Below are positions 15,148-25,217 of a stretch of DNA of 33,759 nt, piece by piece. Within the stretch, counting starts at the first letter, position 1, and each line of letters starts with the position of its first letter. The position numbers and the translations under genes were made by a program. The stretch covers positions 1 through 33,759 of the forward strand of contig JAFKES010000088.1 of NCBI GenBank assembly GCA_017308495.1, in the 5' to 3' direction. Below the pieces are notes generated by a model. That model was not told the DNA's origin. It saw only the letters and a program-made list of their open reading frames with translations, and searched no databases. This DNA is from Afipia sp. (lineage in GTDB: Bacteria > Pseudomonadota > Alphaproteobacteria > Rhizobiales > Xanthobacteraceae).

Positions 15148-16026
15148 TTAAACTCGCTGCACGATTTTGCGGCCGAACAGACCGGAAGGTTTGATGACAA
15201 GCACGCCGATGATCAGCGCCAGCGCGATCGGCAGTTTCAGTTCGTTGCCGATGCCGGGGATGTAGGTGCCGACGAGGTTCTCGAAGACGCCGACCAAAAA
15301 GCCGCCGACCACCGCGCCGAGCGGCGAGGTGAGGCCGCCGAGCACCGCCGCGGCGAAGCCGTAGAGCAGGATGCCGCCCATCATGTTGGGTTCGAGGAAC
15401 ACCACCGGCGCGATCAGCATGCCGGCGATGGCGCCGATGGCGCTCGCCATGCCCCAGCCGAGCGCGATCATCCAGCTGGTGTTGATGCCGACGAGGCGCG
15501 CCGATTCCGGCAGCGAGGCGGCCGCGCGCATGGCGAGACCGATCCGGGTGAAGCGGAAGAAACCGAACAGCAACGCCAGCAGCAGCAGGGTGACGCCGAT
15601 CATCCCCGCCTGATGGGTGGAGATGAGCTGGCTGCCCAGGAACGCCGAGGAGCCGAACGGCGAGGGGAACTGCTTGATGGTGAAGTCCCAGGTCAGGCCC
15701 GCGACGCTGTTGAGAATGGCGAACAGTGCAATGAAGCCGGCGACCTGCGCCAGGATCGGCGCGTTGGTCAGTGGCTTGAACAGCGTGCGCTCGATGGCGA
15801 TGCCGCCGATGAAGGAGATGACCAGCGTCAGTAGGAAGGCGGGCCAGAAGCCGAGGCCCCACTGCATCAGCTGCCAGGCGATGAAGGTGGAAAACATCGC
15901 CATTTCGCCCTGGGCGAAATTCAGGTGGTCGATCGCCTGGTAGATCATCACCACGGCGAGCGCCATGCAGGCGTAGATCGCGCCGCTGGCGATGCCGGCC
16001 AGGACTTGGTTGACGAACAGTTCCAT
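15148..16026 (-). CDS. livH: Liv-type ABC transporter permease (LivH)
   Basis: A 292-residue permease of standard LivH length. The N terminus MELFVNQVLAGIASGAIYACMALAVVMIYQAIDHLNFAQGEM carries the family hallmark GAIYA and the NFAQGE motif. The later MRAAASLPESARLVGINTSWM is the cytoplasmic loop, and FLVGVFENLVGTYIPG and IALALIIGVLVIKPSGLFG lie near the C terminus. A GAGGGACC ribosome-binding site precedes the ATG, which starts 10 bp after the livF stop. It is the third gene of the livGFHM series. Confidence 0.93.
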   Translation of the reverse strand: MELFVNQVLAGIASGAIYACMALAVVMIYQAIDHLNFAQGEMAMFSTFIAWQLMQWGLGFWPAFLLTLVISFIGGIAIERTLFKPLTNAPILAQVAGFIALFAILNSVAGLTWDFTIKQFPSPFGSSAFLGSQLISTHQAGMIGVTLLLLALLFGFFRFTRIGLAMRAAASLPESARLVGINTSWMIALGWGMASAIGAIAGMLIAPVVFLEPNMMGGILLYGFAAAVLGGLTSPLGAVVGGFLVGVFENLVGTYIPGIGNELKLPIALALIIGVLVIKPSGLFGRKIVQRV

Positions 16027-16036
16027 GGCCGGTCCC

Positions 16037-16747
16037 TCAATATCCGAGATAGGATTTGCGGATGTCTTCGTTGCTGGCGATTTCGCTTGCGCTGCCCGCC
16101 ATCACGATCCGTCCGGTTTCGATCACATAGGCTTTCTGCGCGATCTCGAGGGCGAGCTGCGCGTTCTGCTCCACCACCAGGATCGAGACCTTGTCCTCGC
16201 GGTTGATCTTGCCGAGGATGCCGAACAGGTCGCGCACGATCAGCGGCGCGAGGCCGAACGACGGTTCGTCGAGCAGCATCAGCCGCGGCCGCAGCATCAG
16301 CGCGCGGGCGACCGCCAGCATCTGCTGCTCGCCGCCCGACAGCGTTCCCGCCTGCTGGGTATGGCGCTGCTTGAGCACCGGGAAATGCGCGTACATGCGC
16401 TCGATGTCGCCGGCGATGGCGCCGGTGTCCTTGCGCGAAATGGCGCCGAGCTGCAGGTTCTCCTCCACCGTCATGTTGGTGAAGGTGCCGCGGCCCTGCG
16501 GCACGTGGGCGATGCCGAGGCGCACCACGCTCTCGGTGGATTTGCCGAGCAGCGGCTTGCCGTCGAACTCGATTGCGCCGGTGGCGCGCACCATGTTGCA
16601 GATCGCGCGCAGCGTCGTGGTCTTGCCGGCGCCGTTGGCGCCGAGCAGGGTGGTGACGCTGCCTTCGTCGAGCGAGAATTCGAGGCCGTGCAGTGCCTGC
16701 ACCTGGCCGTAATAGGCGCGGAGGTCCTTGATCGCGAGCAGCGTCAT
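16037..16747 (-). CDS. livF: Liv-type ABC transporter ATPase (LivF)
   Basis: A 236-residue ATP-binding subunit. Walker A is GANGAGKTT (Lys42), the signature is LSGGEQQMLAVARALM, Walker B is LMLLDEPSFGLAPLIV and the LivF-type end is ILVVEQNAQLALEIAQKAYV. The reading frame is open upstream into livG, but the ATG at 16747 overlaps the livG stop as ATGA and is the expected start ([16 protein letters not shown]). It works as a heterodimer with LivG of the same operon at the cytoplasmic side of the importer. Confidence 0.93.
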   Translation of the reverse strand: MTLLAIKDLRAYYGQVQALHGLEFSLDEGSVTTLLGANGAGKTTTLRAICNMVRATGAIEFDGKPLLGKSTESVVRLGIAHVPQGRGTFTNMTVEENLQLGAISRKDTGAIAGDIERMYAHFPVLKQRHTQQAGTLSGGEQQMLAVARALMLRPRLMLLDEPSFGLAPLIVRDLFGILGKINREDKVSILVVEQNAQLALEIAQKAYVIETGRIVMAGSASEIASNEDIRKSYLGY

Positions 16748-17538
16748 GCGTCCTTGCTCCCCAGATAGGCCTTGATGACGTCGGGGTCGGACTGCACGGC
16801 GGCCGGGGTGCCTTCTGCGAGCTTCTTGCCGAAGTTCAGCGCGACCACATGATCGGCGATCTTCATCACCAGCCCCATGTGGTGCTCGACCAGCAGCACC
16901 GTGATGTTGCGCTCGTCGCGGATGCGGCAGATCAGGTCGCCGAGCACGTAGACCTCCTCGTGGTTGAGGCCGCCGGCAGGCTCGTCGAGCAGCAGGATCC
17001 TGGGCTCGGCGGCGAGCGCGCGGCCCAGCTCCACCCGCTTCTGGGTGCCGAACGGCAGGCCCGCGACCTCGCGGTCGGCGACCTCGTGCAGACCGAGATA
17101 GCTCAGGATCTCGTCCACCTTGGCGTTGAGCTTGTGTTCCTCGCGGCGCACCCAGGGCAGTTTCAGGGAATCGCTGACCACATCGCTCGAGGTGCGGCAG
17201 TGGCCGCCGATGCGGATGTTGTCGCGCACGCTGAGGCGGGGAAACAGCGCGACGTTCTGGAACGTGCGGCCGATGCCGATCTCGGCGATGCGGGACGGCT
17301 TGCGGGTGAGAATGCTCTCGCCGTCCAGCAGGATATCGCCGCGGCTCGGCTGATAGAGCCGGCTCAGGCAGTTGAACAGGGTGGTCTTGCCGGCGCCGTT
17401 CGGGCCGATCAGCCCGAGGATCTGGCCCTGCATCATATCGAAAGATACGCCGTTCAATGCAATGATGCCGCCGAACACGACGCTGACGTCGTGAACCGCA
17501 AGCAGCGGGCGTTGCCCCGCAGCCTGTGCCTGCATCAT
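16744..17538 (-). CDS. livG: Liv-type ABC transporter ATPase (LivG)
   Basis: A 264-residue ATP-binding subunit. Walker A is GPNGAGKTT (Lys51). The LivG-specific [22 protein letters not shown] follows, then the signature region [16 protein letters not shown] and Walker [18 protein letters not shown], and the end [19 protein letters not shown]. Its signature reads FGTQK, as is common in LivG, instead of LSGGQ. Start codons at 17538 and 17535 are adjacent (MMQAQ). It is the first transporter gene after iclR, 60 bp downstream on the same strand, and may be co-transcribed with it. Confidence 0.93.
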   Translation of the reverse strand: MMQAQAAGQRPLLAVHDVSVVFGGIIALNGVSFDMMQGQILGLIGPNGAGKTTLFNCLSRLYQPSRGDILLDGESILTRKPSRIAEIGIGRTFQNVALFPRLSVRDNIRIGGHCRTSSDVVSDSLKLPWVRREEHKLNAKVDEILSYLGLHEVADREVAGLPFGTQKRVELGRALAAEPRILLLDEPAGGLNHEEVYVLGDLICRIRDERNITVLLVEHHMGLVMKIADHVVALNFGKKLAEGTPAAVQSDPDVIKAYLGSKDA

Positions 17539-17598
17539 TTGCTGCTGTCCCGGCGGACGCGGGGCGCACCCGATCCGTTCATGGCGCGCCGCTGGCGG

Positions 17599-18501
17599 CT
17601 ACCTGATCCCCTCGACGATCCCTGCAACTTTCCCTCCTGGCGATTTCATCTTCCTTGTGTCGGATTTGTCTTTGTTGTTGTTATTGTTGGATGACTTCTG
17701 CGCGCCCTGCGTCGCGCTGCCGGTCATCGCGATCTCGATGTTCCGGACCATCGCGACAAGGCGCGGCCCGATGTCGTTGAGCAGCAGGTCTTCGCTGAAC
17801 TTGAAGGCCGGCGCGCCGCAGTTGAAGGCGTAAGGGCCGGTGCCGTCGTTCAGCCGCAGCGCGACGCCCGCGGCATGGATGTCGTTGTGCCATTCGCCGG
17901 CGGAGAGCGCGAAGCCGTATTTGGCGACGGTCTCGCCCGAACGGACGATGCCGTCGCGGACCTTCGGCCAGTGGGCGCCGACGTGCTCCCTGATTTCGTC
18001 CATCAGCGCTTCGCGCTCGTCCTGTGCCAATGCCCACAGATAGGCGCGGCCCATCGCCGTGGTCGCGATCGGCACCTTGGAGCCGACATCGAGCAGCACG
18101 CCGACGGTGAGTTCGCTGCGGCTCTGGCCGAAATAGATCATGCTGAGACGGTCGCGCGCGCCGATGGCGACGGCGCCGCCAGTCTCGCGCATCAATTGGT
18201 CGCGATAGGGATCGGACAGATGGCGGATGCCCATGTTGGCGAGCGCCGAATAGCCGAGCGCCATCGCCGCCGGCGCGAGCTGATACTTCTCGAAGCGCGG
18301 CACCGGCGTCAGATAGCCGAGCTTGGTCAGCGTATAGGTGAGACGGGAAATCGTCGGCTTCGGCAGGTTGGTGCGCGCTGCGAGCTCCTGATTGCCGAGC
18401 AGCCCGTCGCTCGGCCGGAATGCCCGCAACACGTCGAGGCCGCGCGACAGGGCGACGACGAAACTGCGATCGGTCGCAGGTTTCTTTGCTGGCCGTTTCA
18501 T
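17599..18501 (-). CDS. IclR-family transcriptional regulator
   Basis: A 300-residue regulator. The N-terminal winged helix-turn-helix (about residues 14-80) is visible as VVALSRGLDVLRAFRPSDGLLGNQEL, then LPKPTISRLTYTLTKLGYL. The C-terminal effector domain follows, with YRDQLMRETGGAVAIGARDRLSMIYFGQ, VPIATTAMGRAYLWAL and a late LNDGTGPYAFNCGAPAFKFSEDLL. I take the ATG at 18501 (MKRPAKKPATDRSF); an upstream ATG at 18549 would run into the divergent promoter region. About 30 residues at the C terminus are unusual, a polar, Asn/Lys/Ser-rich tail with five consecutive Asn. It sits between the pim operon and the livGFHM genes, so it probably controls one or both, with an acyl or dicarboxyl compound as a plausible effector. 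Confidence 0.9.
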   Translation of the reverse strand: MKRPAKKPATDRSFVVALSRGLDVLRAFRPSDGLLGNQELAARTNLPKPTISRLTYTLTKLGYLTPVPRFEKYQLAPAAMALGYSALANMGIRHLSDPYRDQLMRETGGAVAIGARDRLSMIYFGQSRSELTVGVLLDVGSKVPIATTAMGRAYLWALAQDEREALMDEIREHVGAHWPKVRDGIVRSGETVAKYGFALSAGEWHNDIHAAGVALRLNDGTGPYAFNCGAPAFKFSEDLLLNDIGPRLVAMVRNIEIAMTGSATQGAQKSSNNNNNKDKSDTRKMKSPGGKVAGIVEGIR

Positions 18502-18528
18502 TGTGTCCGCCGCATGGGAGGGTCTTCG

Positions 18529-18557
18529 TTGACAAGGGACGTGCTTCAAAATATTCC
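18529..18557 (+). promoter_or_regulatory. Candidate sigma70-type promoter for the pim operon
   Basis: TTGACA at 18529-18534 matches the -35 consensus exactly. Seventeen bases later TATTCC (18552-18557) is a fair -10 match (3 of 6). Transcription would start near 18564, just before the palindrome at 18569-18587 and about 70 bp before the pimF start. The -10 is weak, so an activator or alternative sigma factor remains possible. Confidence 0.45.
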
Positions 18558-18568
18558 TCCCGTCAAGA

Positions 18569-18587
18569 TGTGGAATTTAATTCCGCA
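18569..18587. promoter_or_regulatory. IclR-type operator candidate
   Basis: TGTGGAAT-TTA-ATTCCGCA: 8-bp arms matching at 7 of 8 positions around a 3-bp centre. It lies between the divergent iclR-family gene and pimF, directly downstream of the candidate pimF start site. The GGAAT...ATTCC core resembles the GGAAA...TTTCC sites of IclR itself. Bound here, the regulator would block pimF transcription and probably also affect its own gene. Confidence 0.55.
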
Positions 18588-18631
18588 GTGCGAAACATAA
18601 AACAAGTGTTCGAAATCGAGGAGAATTGCAG

Positions 18632-20722
<2,091 letters not shown>

Positions 20723-20750
20723 GATTGAGCGCGACGGCCTTGGAGCCTTT

Positions 20751-20778
20751 CGCCCCTCCCCGGCAACGGGGAGGGGCG
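20751..20778. other. Perfect 12-bp hairpin with GCAA tetraloop between pimF and pimA
   Basis: CGCCCCTCCCCG-GCAA-CGGGGAGGGGCG: a perfect 12-bp GC stem closed by a GNRA tetraloop in the RNA, 28 bp after the pimF stop. No T-run follows, so it is more likely an RNA-stabilising or processing hairpin, or a repeat unit, than an efficient terminator. Confidence 0.6.
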
Positions 20779-20850
20779 CAGATGCCGCGCCTCGCATTGC
20801 TTGCACATTTTCTTTTGCTCGCTCATTCTTCGCTGTTCTAAGGCGCGCAC

Positions 20851-22515
20851 ATGATCCATCCCGGCGAACAGTTCTATCCGGAAGGCGTCCGCTGGGACGC
20901 GCCGATCGCGCGCGGCACCCTGCCGGATCTGCTGTCCAGCGCCGCGGCGGATTTCGGCGCGCGCACCGCCATCGAATTTCGCGACCGACCGATCAGCTTC
21001 GTTCAGTTGAAGGCGATGGCTGACACCGCCGCCGCCGCGTTCCTGCGCGCCGGTTATGGCAAGGACACCTCGGTAGCGCTGTTTCTCGGCAATACGCCGG
21101 ACCATCCGATTAATTTCTTCGGCGCGCTGACGGCCGGCGCGCGCATCGTCCATCTGAGCCCGCTCGACGGCGAGATCGCGCTGACCCACAAGCTGAAGGA
21201 CTCCGGCGCCCGCGTCATCGTCACCAGCAATCTGGCGGCGCTGCTGCCGACCGTGCTGAAGTTTCTCGACAGGGGTCTGGTGGACCGCGTCATCGTCTGC
21301 GAGGACGACACCTGGGGCGCGATCGGCCTGCCGCAGGCGGCGATTCCGGACAATGCCGCCATCGTCACCTTCAAGGCGTTCGTGGCGGGCGCCGAGCCGC
21401 CGGCGGCGTGGCCGGCCATCGACCCCGACGAGGTGGCGCTGCTGCAATACACCGGCGGCACCACCGGCCTGCCCAAGGGTGCCATGCTGAGCCATGGCAA
21501 CATGACCTCGGCGGTCTCGATCTTCGACGTGTGGGGCCTTGCCGCCGAGGCCGGGGCCGCCGCCCAGCGCGTCATCCTGGTGCTGCCGCTGTTCCATATC
21601 TATGCGCTGACCGTGGTGTTGCTGCGCAATCTCAGGAAGGGCAACCTGATCTCGCTGCACCTGCGCTTCGACATCGAGGCGGTGATGCGCGACATCGAGG
21701 TCAAGCGCGCCACCACCTTTCCCGGGGTGCCGACCATGTGGATCGCCATCGCCGGGCTGCCCGATCTCGACAAGCGCGACCTGTCGTCGCTGGCCTTCGC
21801 GGGCTCCGGCGGCGCGCCGCTGCCGGTGGAGGTCGCCAAAATCTTCCAGCGCAAGACCGGCCTCAGCCTCAAGAGCGGCTGGGGCATGACCGAGACCTGC
21901 GCGCCCGGCACCGGCCATCCGCTCACGGGACCGGACAAGCCCGGCTCCATCGGCCTGATGCTGCCGGGCATCGAAATGGACGTGGTCGCGCTCGACGATC
22001 CGACGCGGGTGCTGGGTGTCGGCGAAACCGGCGAGATTCGCATCCGCGGCCCCAACGTCACCCGCGGCTACTGGGGCCGGGAGCAGGAGGCGGCCGAATA
22101 TTTCATCGGCGACCGCTTCCTCACCGGCGACATCGGCTACATGGATGGCGACGGCTATTTCTATCTGGTCGACCGCAAGAAGGACATGATCATTTCCGGC
22201 GGCTTCAACGTCTACCCGCAGATGATCGAGCAGGCGATCTACACCCACCCCGCCGTGCACGAGGTGATCGTGATCGGCATCCCGGACGATTATCGCGGCG
22301 AGGCGGCCAAGGCGTTCATCACGCTGCGCCCCGGCGCGGAGCCTTTCACCATCGAGCAGCTGCGGGCCTTCCTCACCGGCAAGCTCGGCAAACATGAATT
22401 GCCGGTGGCTCTTGAATTCGTTACCGAACTACCACGCACCAGTGTCGGAAAACTGTCCCGTCACGCCCTGCGGGATGCCCAACGCCAGACTGCTCAACAC
22501 CAACTCAAAATCTGA
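20851..22515 (+). CDS. pimA: Dicarboxylate/fatty acid-CoA ligase (PimA-like)
   Basis: A 554-residue adenylate-forming acyl-CoA synthetase that activates a carboxylic acid with ATP and CoA. The phosphate-binding motif YTGGTTGLPKG starts near residue 200. Then come LPLFHIYALTVVLLRNLRKGN, the A5-type GWGMTETCAPGTGHP, FLTGDIGYMDGDGYFYLVDRKKDM with the hinge, GGFNVYPQMIEQAI, and Lys534 in RTSVGKLSRHAL. A weak AAGG precedes the ATG. It follows pimF after 128 bp containing a stable hairpin, and ends 15 bp before the thiolase, which has its own strong ribosome-binding site. Position and family match PimA, which activates C7-C14 dicarboxylates and fatty acids in R. palustris; the specificity here is inferred. 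Confidence 0.87.
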   Translation: MIHPGEQFYPEGVRWDAPIARGTLPDLLSSAAADFGARTAIEFRDRPISFVQLKAMADTAAAAFLRAGYGKDTSVALFLGNTPDHPINFFGALTAGARIVHLSPLDGEIALTHKLKDSGARVIVTSNLAALLPTVLKFLDRGLVDRVIVCEDDTWGAIGLPQAAIPDNAAIVTFKAFVAGAEPPAAWPAIDPDEVALLQYTGGTTGLPKGAMLSHGNMTSAVSIFDVWGLAAEAGAAAQRVILVLPLFHIYALTVVLLRNLRKGNLISLHLRFDIEAVMRDIEVKRATTFPGVPTMWIAIAGLPDLDKRDLSSLAFAGSGGAPLPVEVAKIFQRKTGLSLKSGWGMTETCAPGTGHPLTGPDKPGSIGLMLPGIEMDVVALDDPTRVLGVGETGEIRIRGPNVTRGYWGREQEAAEYFIGDRFLTGDIGYMDGDGYFYLVDRKKDMIISGGFNVYPQMIEQAIYTHPAVHEVIVIGIPDDYRGEAAKAFITLRPGAEPFTIEQLRAFLTGKLGKHELPVALEFVTELPRTSVGKLSRHALRDAQRQTAQHQLKI

Positions 22516-22530
22516 AACAGGAGGTCGTCC

Positions 22531-23715
22531 ATGACCGATGCCGTTATCGTTTCCACCGCCCGCACGCCGATCGGCAAAGCCTATCGCGGCGCGCTCAACG
22601 TCACCGAAGGCGCGACGCTGCTCGGCCACGCCATCGAACAGGCGGTCAAGCGCGCCGGTGTCGATCCCGCGGAAATCGAGGATGTGGTGATGGGCGCCGC
22701 CATGCAGCAGGGCGCCACCGCCGGCAACATTGCCCGCAAGGCCGCGCTGCGCGCCGGCATTCCCGTGACGGTGGGCGGCACCACCATCGATCGGCAGTGC
22801 GCCTCCGGCCTGCAGGCCATCGCGGTCGCCGCGCGTTCGGTGATCTACGACGGTGTTCAGGTCGCGGTCGGCGGCGGCGGCGAATCCATCAGCCTCGTGC
22901 AGAACGAGCACATGAACATGTTCCACGCGGTCGATCCTGCGCTGAAGGCGATCAAGGGCGATGTCTACATGGCGATGCTGGACACCGCCGAAGTCGTCGC
23001 GAAGCGCTACGGCATTTCGCGTGAGAAGCAGGACGAATACTCACTCGAGAGCCAGCGCCGCACCGCCGCCGCGCAGCAGGCCGGCAAGTTCAAGGATGAG
23101 ATTGCCCCGATCTCCACCAAGATGGCCGTCGTCGACAAGGCCACCAAGGAAGTGTCCTACAAGGACGTCACCCTGTCGCAGGACGAAGGCCCGCGTCCGG
23201 AAACCACCGCCGAAGGCCTCGCCAGCCTGAAGCCGGTACGCGAAGGCGGCTCCATCACCGCCGGCAACGCCAGCCAGCTGTCGGACGGCGCCAGCGCCAC
23301 CGTCATCATGAGCGACAAGGAAGCCGCCAAGCGTGGCCTCAAGCCGCTCGGCATCTTCCGTGGTTTCGTCGCCGCCGGCTGCGAGCCCGATGAAATGGGC
23401 ATCGGTCCGGTGTTCGCGATTCCGCGGCTGCTGCAGCGTCATGGCCTCAAGATCGATGACATCGACATCTGGGAGCTGAACGAAGCGTTCGCCGTGCAGG
23501 TGATCTACTGCCGCGACAAGCTCGGCATCGATCCCGAGAAGCTCAATGTCAGCGGCGGTTCGGTTGCGGTCGGCCATCCTTACGGCATGACCGGCGCGCG
23601 TCTCGCCGGCCATGTCCTGATCGAAGGCCGTCGCCGCAAGGCCAAGTATGGCGTCGTCACCATGTGCATCGGTGGCGGCCAGGGCGCAGCCGGCCTGTTC
23701 GAGATTCTGCAGTAG
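22531..23715 (+). CDS. pimB: Acetyl-CoA acyltransferase, thiolase (PimB-like)
   Basis: A 394-residue thiolase that cleaves 3-ketoacyl-CoA to acetyl-CoA and a shortened acyl-CoA. The nucleophile is Cys90 in [15 protein letters not shown]. The NEAFAVQ motif, His349 in [16 protein letters not shown] and Cys379 in [16 protein letters not shown] complete the active site. Length and layout are standard. An ideal AGGAGGT lies 7 bp before the ATG. It is third in the pim-like series, matching PimB in order. A biosynthetic acetoacetyl-CoA thiolase (PhaA) would have the same motifs, but context favours the degradative role. Confidence 0.9.
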   Translation: MTDAVIVSTARTPIGKAYRGALNVTEGATLLGHAIEQAVKRAGVDPAEIEDVVMGAAMQQGATAGNIARKAALRAGIPVTVGGTTIDRQCASGLQAIAVAARSVIYDGVQVAVGGGGESISLVQNEHMNMFHAVDPALKAIKGDVYMAMLDTAEVVAKRYGISREKQDEYSLESQRRTAAAQQAGKFKDEIAPISTKMAVVDKATKEVSYKDVTLSQDEGPRPETTAEGLASLKPVREGGSITAGNASQLSDGASATVIMSDKEAAKRGLKPLGIFRGFVAAGCEPDEMGIGPVFAIPRLLQRHGLKIDDIDIWELNEAFAVQVIYCRDKLGIDPEKLNVSGGSVAVGHPYGMTGARLAGHVLIEGRRRKAKYGVVTMCIGGGQGAAGLFEILQ

Positions 23716-23730
23716 GAGCCCGGACACGGC

Positions 23731-23806
23731 CGTCAATGCGAGCGAAGCGAAGCAATCCACGCTTAGCGGAATGGATTGCTTCGTCGCTTCGCTCCTCGCA
23801 AGGACG
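23731..23806. repeat. Palindromic repeat, family B
   Basis: The left arm CGTCAATGCGAGCGAAGCGA continues to CAATCCAC. The right arm starts GGATTGCTTCGTCGCTTCGC and ends CTCGCAAGGACG. The arms are imperfectly complementary over about 28 bases with a short loop, giving one long hairpin. I recognise this type as common between genes in Bradyrhizobium-like genomes. It occupies most of the 134-bp gap between the thiolase and pimC. Confidence 0.75.
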
Positions 23807-23849
23807 ATGAATACGGACAAATTTCGAGTTTGATTCGCAGGAGGATCCC

Positions 23850-25037
23850 ATGGATCTCAGTTTCACCAAGGAAGAACTCGCGTTTCGCGACGAGGTGCGC
23901 TCCTTCTTCAAGGACAATGTGCCGGCCGCCACGCGCCAGAAGATTGTCGACGGCCGCCACACCTCCAAGCAGGAGCTGGTGGAATGGCAGCGCATCCTCA
24001 ACAAGAAGGGCTGGGCGGTGCCGCACTGGCCCAAGGAATATGGCGGCACCGGCTGGACGCCGGTTCAGCAGTATATTTTCCTCGAGGAAATGCAGGCCGC
24101 GCCCGCGCCGTCGCCGCTGGCGTTCGGCGTCAACATGGTCGGCCCGGTGATCTACACCTTCGGCAACGAGGAGCAGAAGAAGTATTACCTGCCGCGCATC
24201 GCCAATCTCGACGACTGGTGGTGCCAGGGCTTCTCCGAGCCGGGCTCGGGATCGGACCTCGCCTCGCTCAAGACCACCGCCAAGCGCAAGGGCGACGTCT
24301 GGGTCATCAACGGCCAGAAGACCTGGACCACGCTGGCCCAGCACGCCGACTGGATTTTCTGCCTGTGCCGCACCGACCCCGCGGCCAAGAAGCAGTCCGG
24401 CATCTCCTTCATCCTGATGGACATGAAGTCGCGCGGCATCACCGTGCGCCCGATCCAGACCATCGATGGCGGCTATGAGGTCAACGAGGTGTTCTTCGAC
24501 GACGTCGAGGTGCCGGCGGCCAATCTCGTCGGCGAGGAGAACAAGGGCTGGGATTACGCCAAGTTCCTGCTCGGCAACGAGCGCACCAACATCGCCCGCG
24601 TCGGCATGTCGAAGGAGCGCATCCGCCGCATCAGGGATCTCGCCTCCCGCGTCCAGTCCGGCGGCAAGCCGCTGATCGCCGACGATCGTTTCCGCGACAA
24701 GCTGACCGCGACCGAGATCGAGCTCAAGGCGCTCGAATTGACGCAGATGCGCGTGGTCGCCAACGAGAGCAAGAACGGCAAGGGCAAGCCGGATCCGGCG
24801 TCCTCGATCCTCAAGATCAAGGGCTCGGAGATCCAGCAGACCATCACCGAACTGCTGGTCGAGGTGACCGGCCCGTTCGCGATGCCGTTCGCGCCGGAAG
24901 AGGACGGCCGCAACGAACTCGCCGACTGGGCGACCACCATCGCGCCGGGTTATTTCAATACCCGCAAGGTCACGATCTACGGCGGTTCCAACGAGATCCA
25001 GCGCAACATCATCACCAAGGCGGTGCTGGGGCTGTAA
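23850..25037 (+). CDS. pimC: Acyl-CoA dehydrogenase, large catalytic subunit (PimC-like)
   Basis: A 395-residue acyl-CoA dehydrogenase. VPHWPKEYGGTGWTPVQQYI, CQGFSEPGSGSDLASLKTTA, VINGQKTWTTLAQHADWIF and the C-terminal IYGGSNEIQRNIITKAVLGL are all family hallmarks. Glu244 in LLGNERTNIARVG is in the position of the LCAD/isovaleryl-type base; the MCAD base position near the C terminus is Gly. A CAGGAGGA ribosome-binding site lies 6 bp before the ATG. In R. palustris PimC and PimD form one heteromeric dehydrogenase for dicarboxyl-CoA and fatty acyl-CoA, and this gene would supply the base. The 134-bp gap to the thiolase contains a family B repeat, and the 180 bp to pimD a hairpin and a family A repeat. 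Confidence 0.88.
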   Translation: MDLSFTKEELAFRDEVRSFFKDNVPAATRQKIVDGRHTSKQELVEWQRILNKKGWAVPHWPKEYGGTGWTPVQQYIFLEEMQAAPAPSPLAFGVNMVGPVIYTFGNEEQKKYYLPRIANLDDWWCQGFSEPGSGSDLASLKTTAKRKGDVWVINGQKTWTTLAQHADWIFCLCRTDPAAKKQSGISFILMDMKSRGITVRPIQTIDGGYEVNEVFFDDVEVPAANLVGEENKGWDYAKFLLGNERTNIARVGMSKERIRRIRDLASRVQSGGKPLIADDRFRDKLTATEIELKALELTQMRVVANESKNGKGKPDPASSILKIKGSEIQQTITELLVEVTGPFAMPFAPEEDGRNELADWATTIAPGYFNTRKVTIYGGSNEIQRNIITKAVLGL

Positions 25038-25048
25038 GAACCTTCTCC

Positions 25049-25070
25049 CTCTCCCCGCTTGCGGGGAGAG
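25049..25070. terminator. Hairpin after pimC
   Basis: CTCTCCCCGC-TT-GCGGGGAGAG is a 10-bp inverted repeat (the real loop would take four bases) followed by AAATTT, 11 bp after the pimC stop. It could attenuate transcription into pimD. This motif also recurs as a dispersed repeat in many proteobacteria. Confidence 0.45.
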
Positions 25071-25082
25071 AAATTTAATGCC

Positions 25083-25166
25083 CGTCATGGCCGGGCTTGA
25101 CCCGGCCATCCACGTCTTTCTTCGAAACCTAAGACGTGGATGCCCGGCACAAGGCCGGGCATGACG
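25083..25166. repeat. Palindromic repeat, family A copy 3 (compact form)
   Basis: Begins CGTCATGGCCGGGCTTGACC and ends AAGGCCGGGCATGACG, with CATCCACGTCTT and AAGACGTGGATG as inner complementary arms. The 84-bp unit is almost one large palindrome made of two smaller hairpins. It lies between pimC and pimD, inside the operon. Confidence 0.85.
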
Positions 25167-25217
25167 ACTTGTTTTGTTGATGCGCCGGAGAACAGCCGGC
25201 TGCAATGGAGGCTGATA

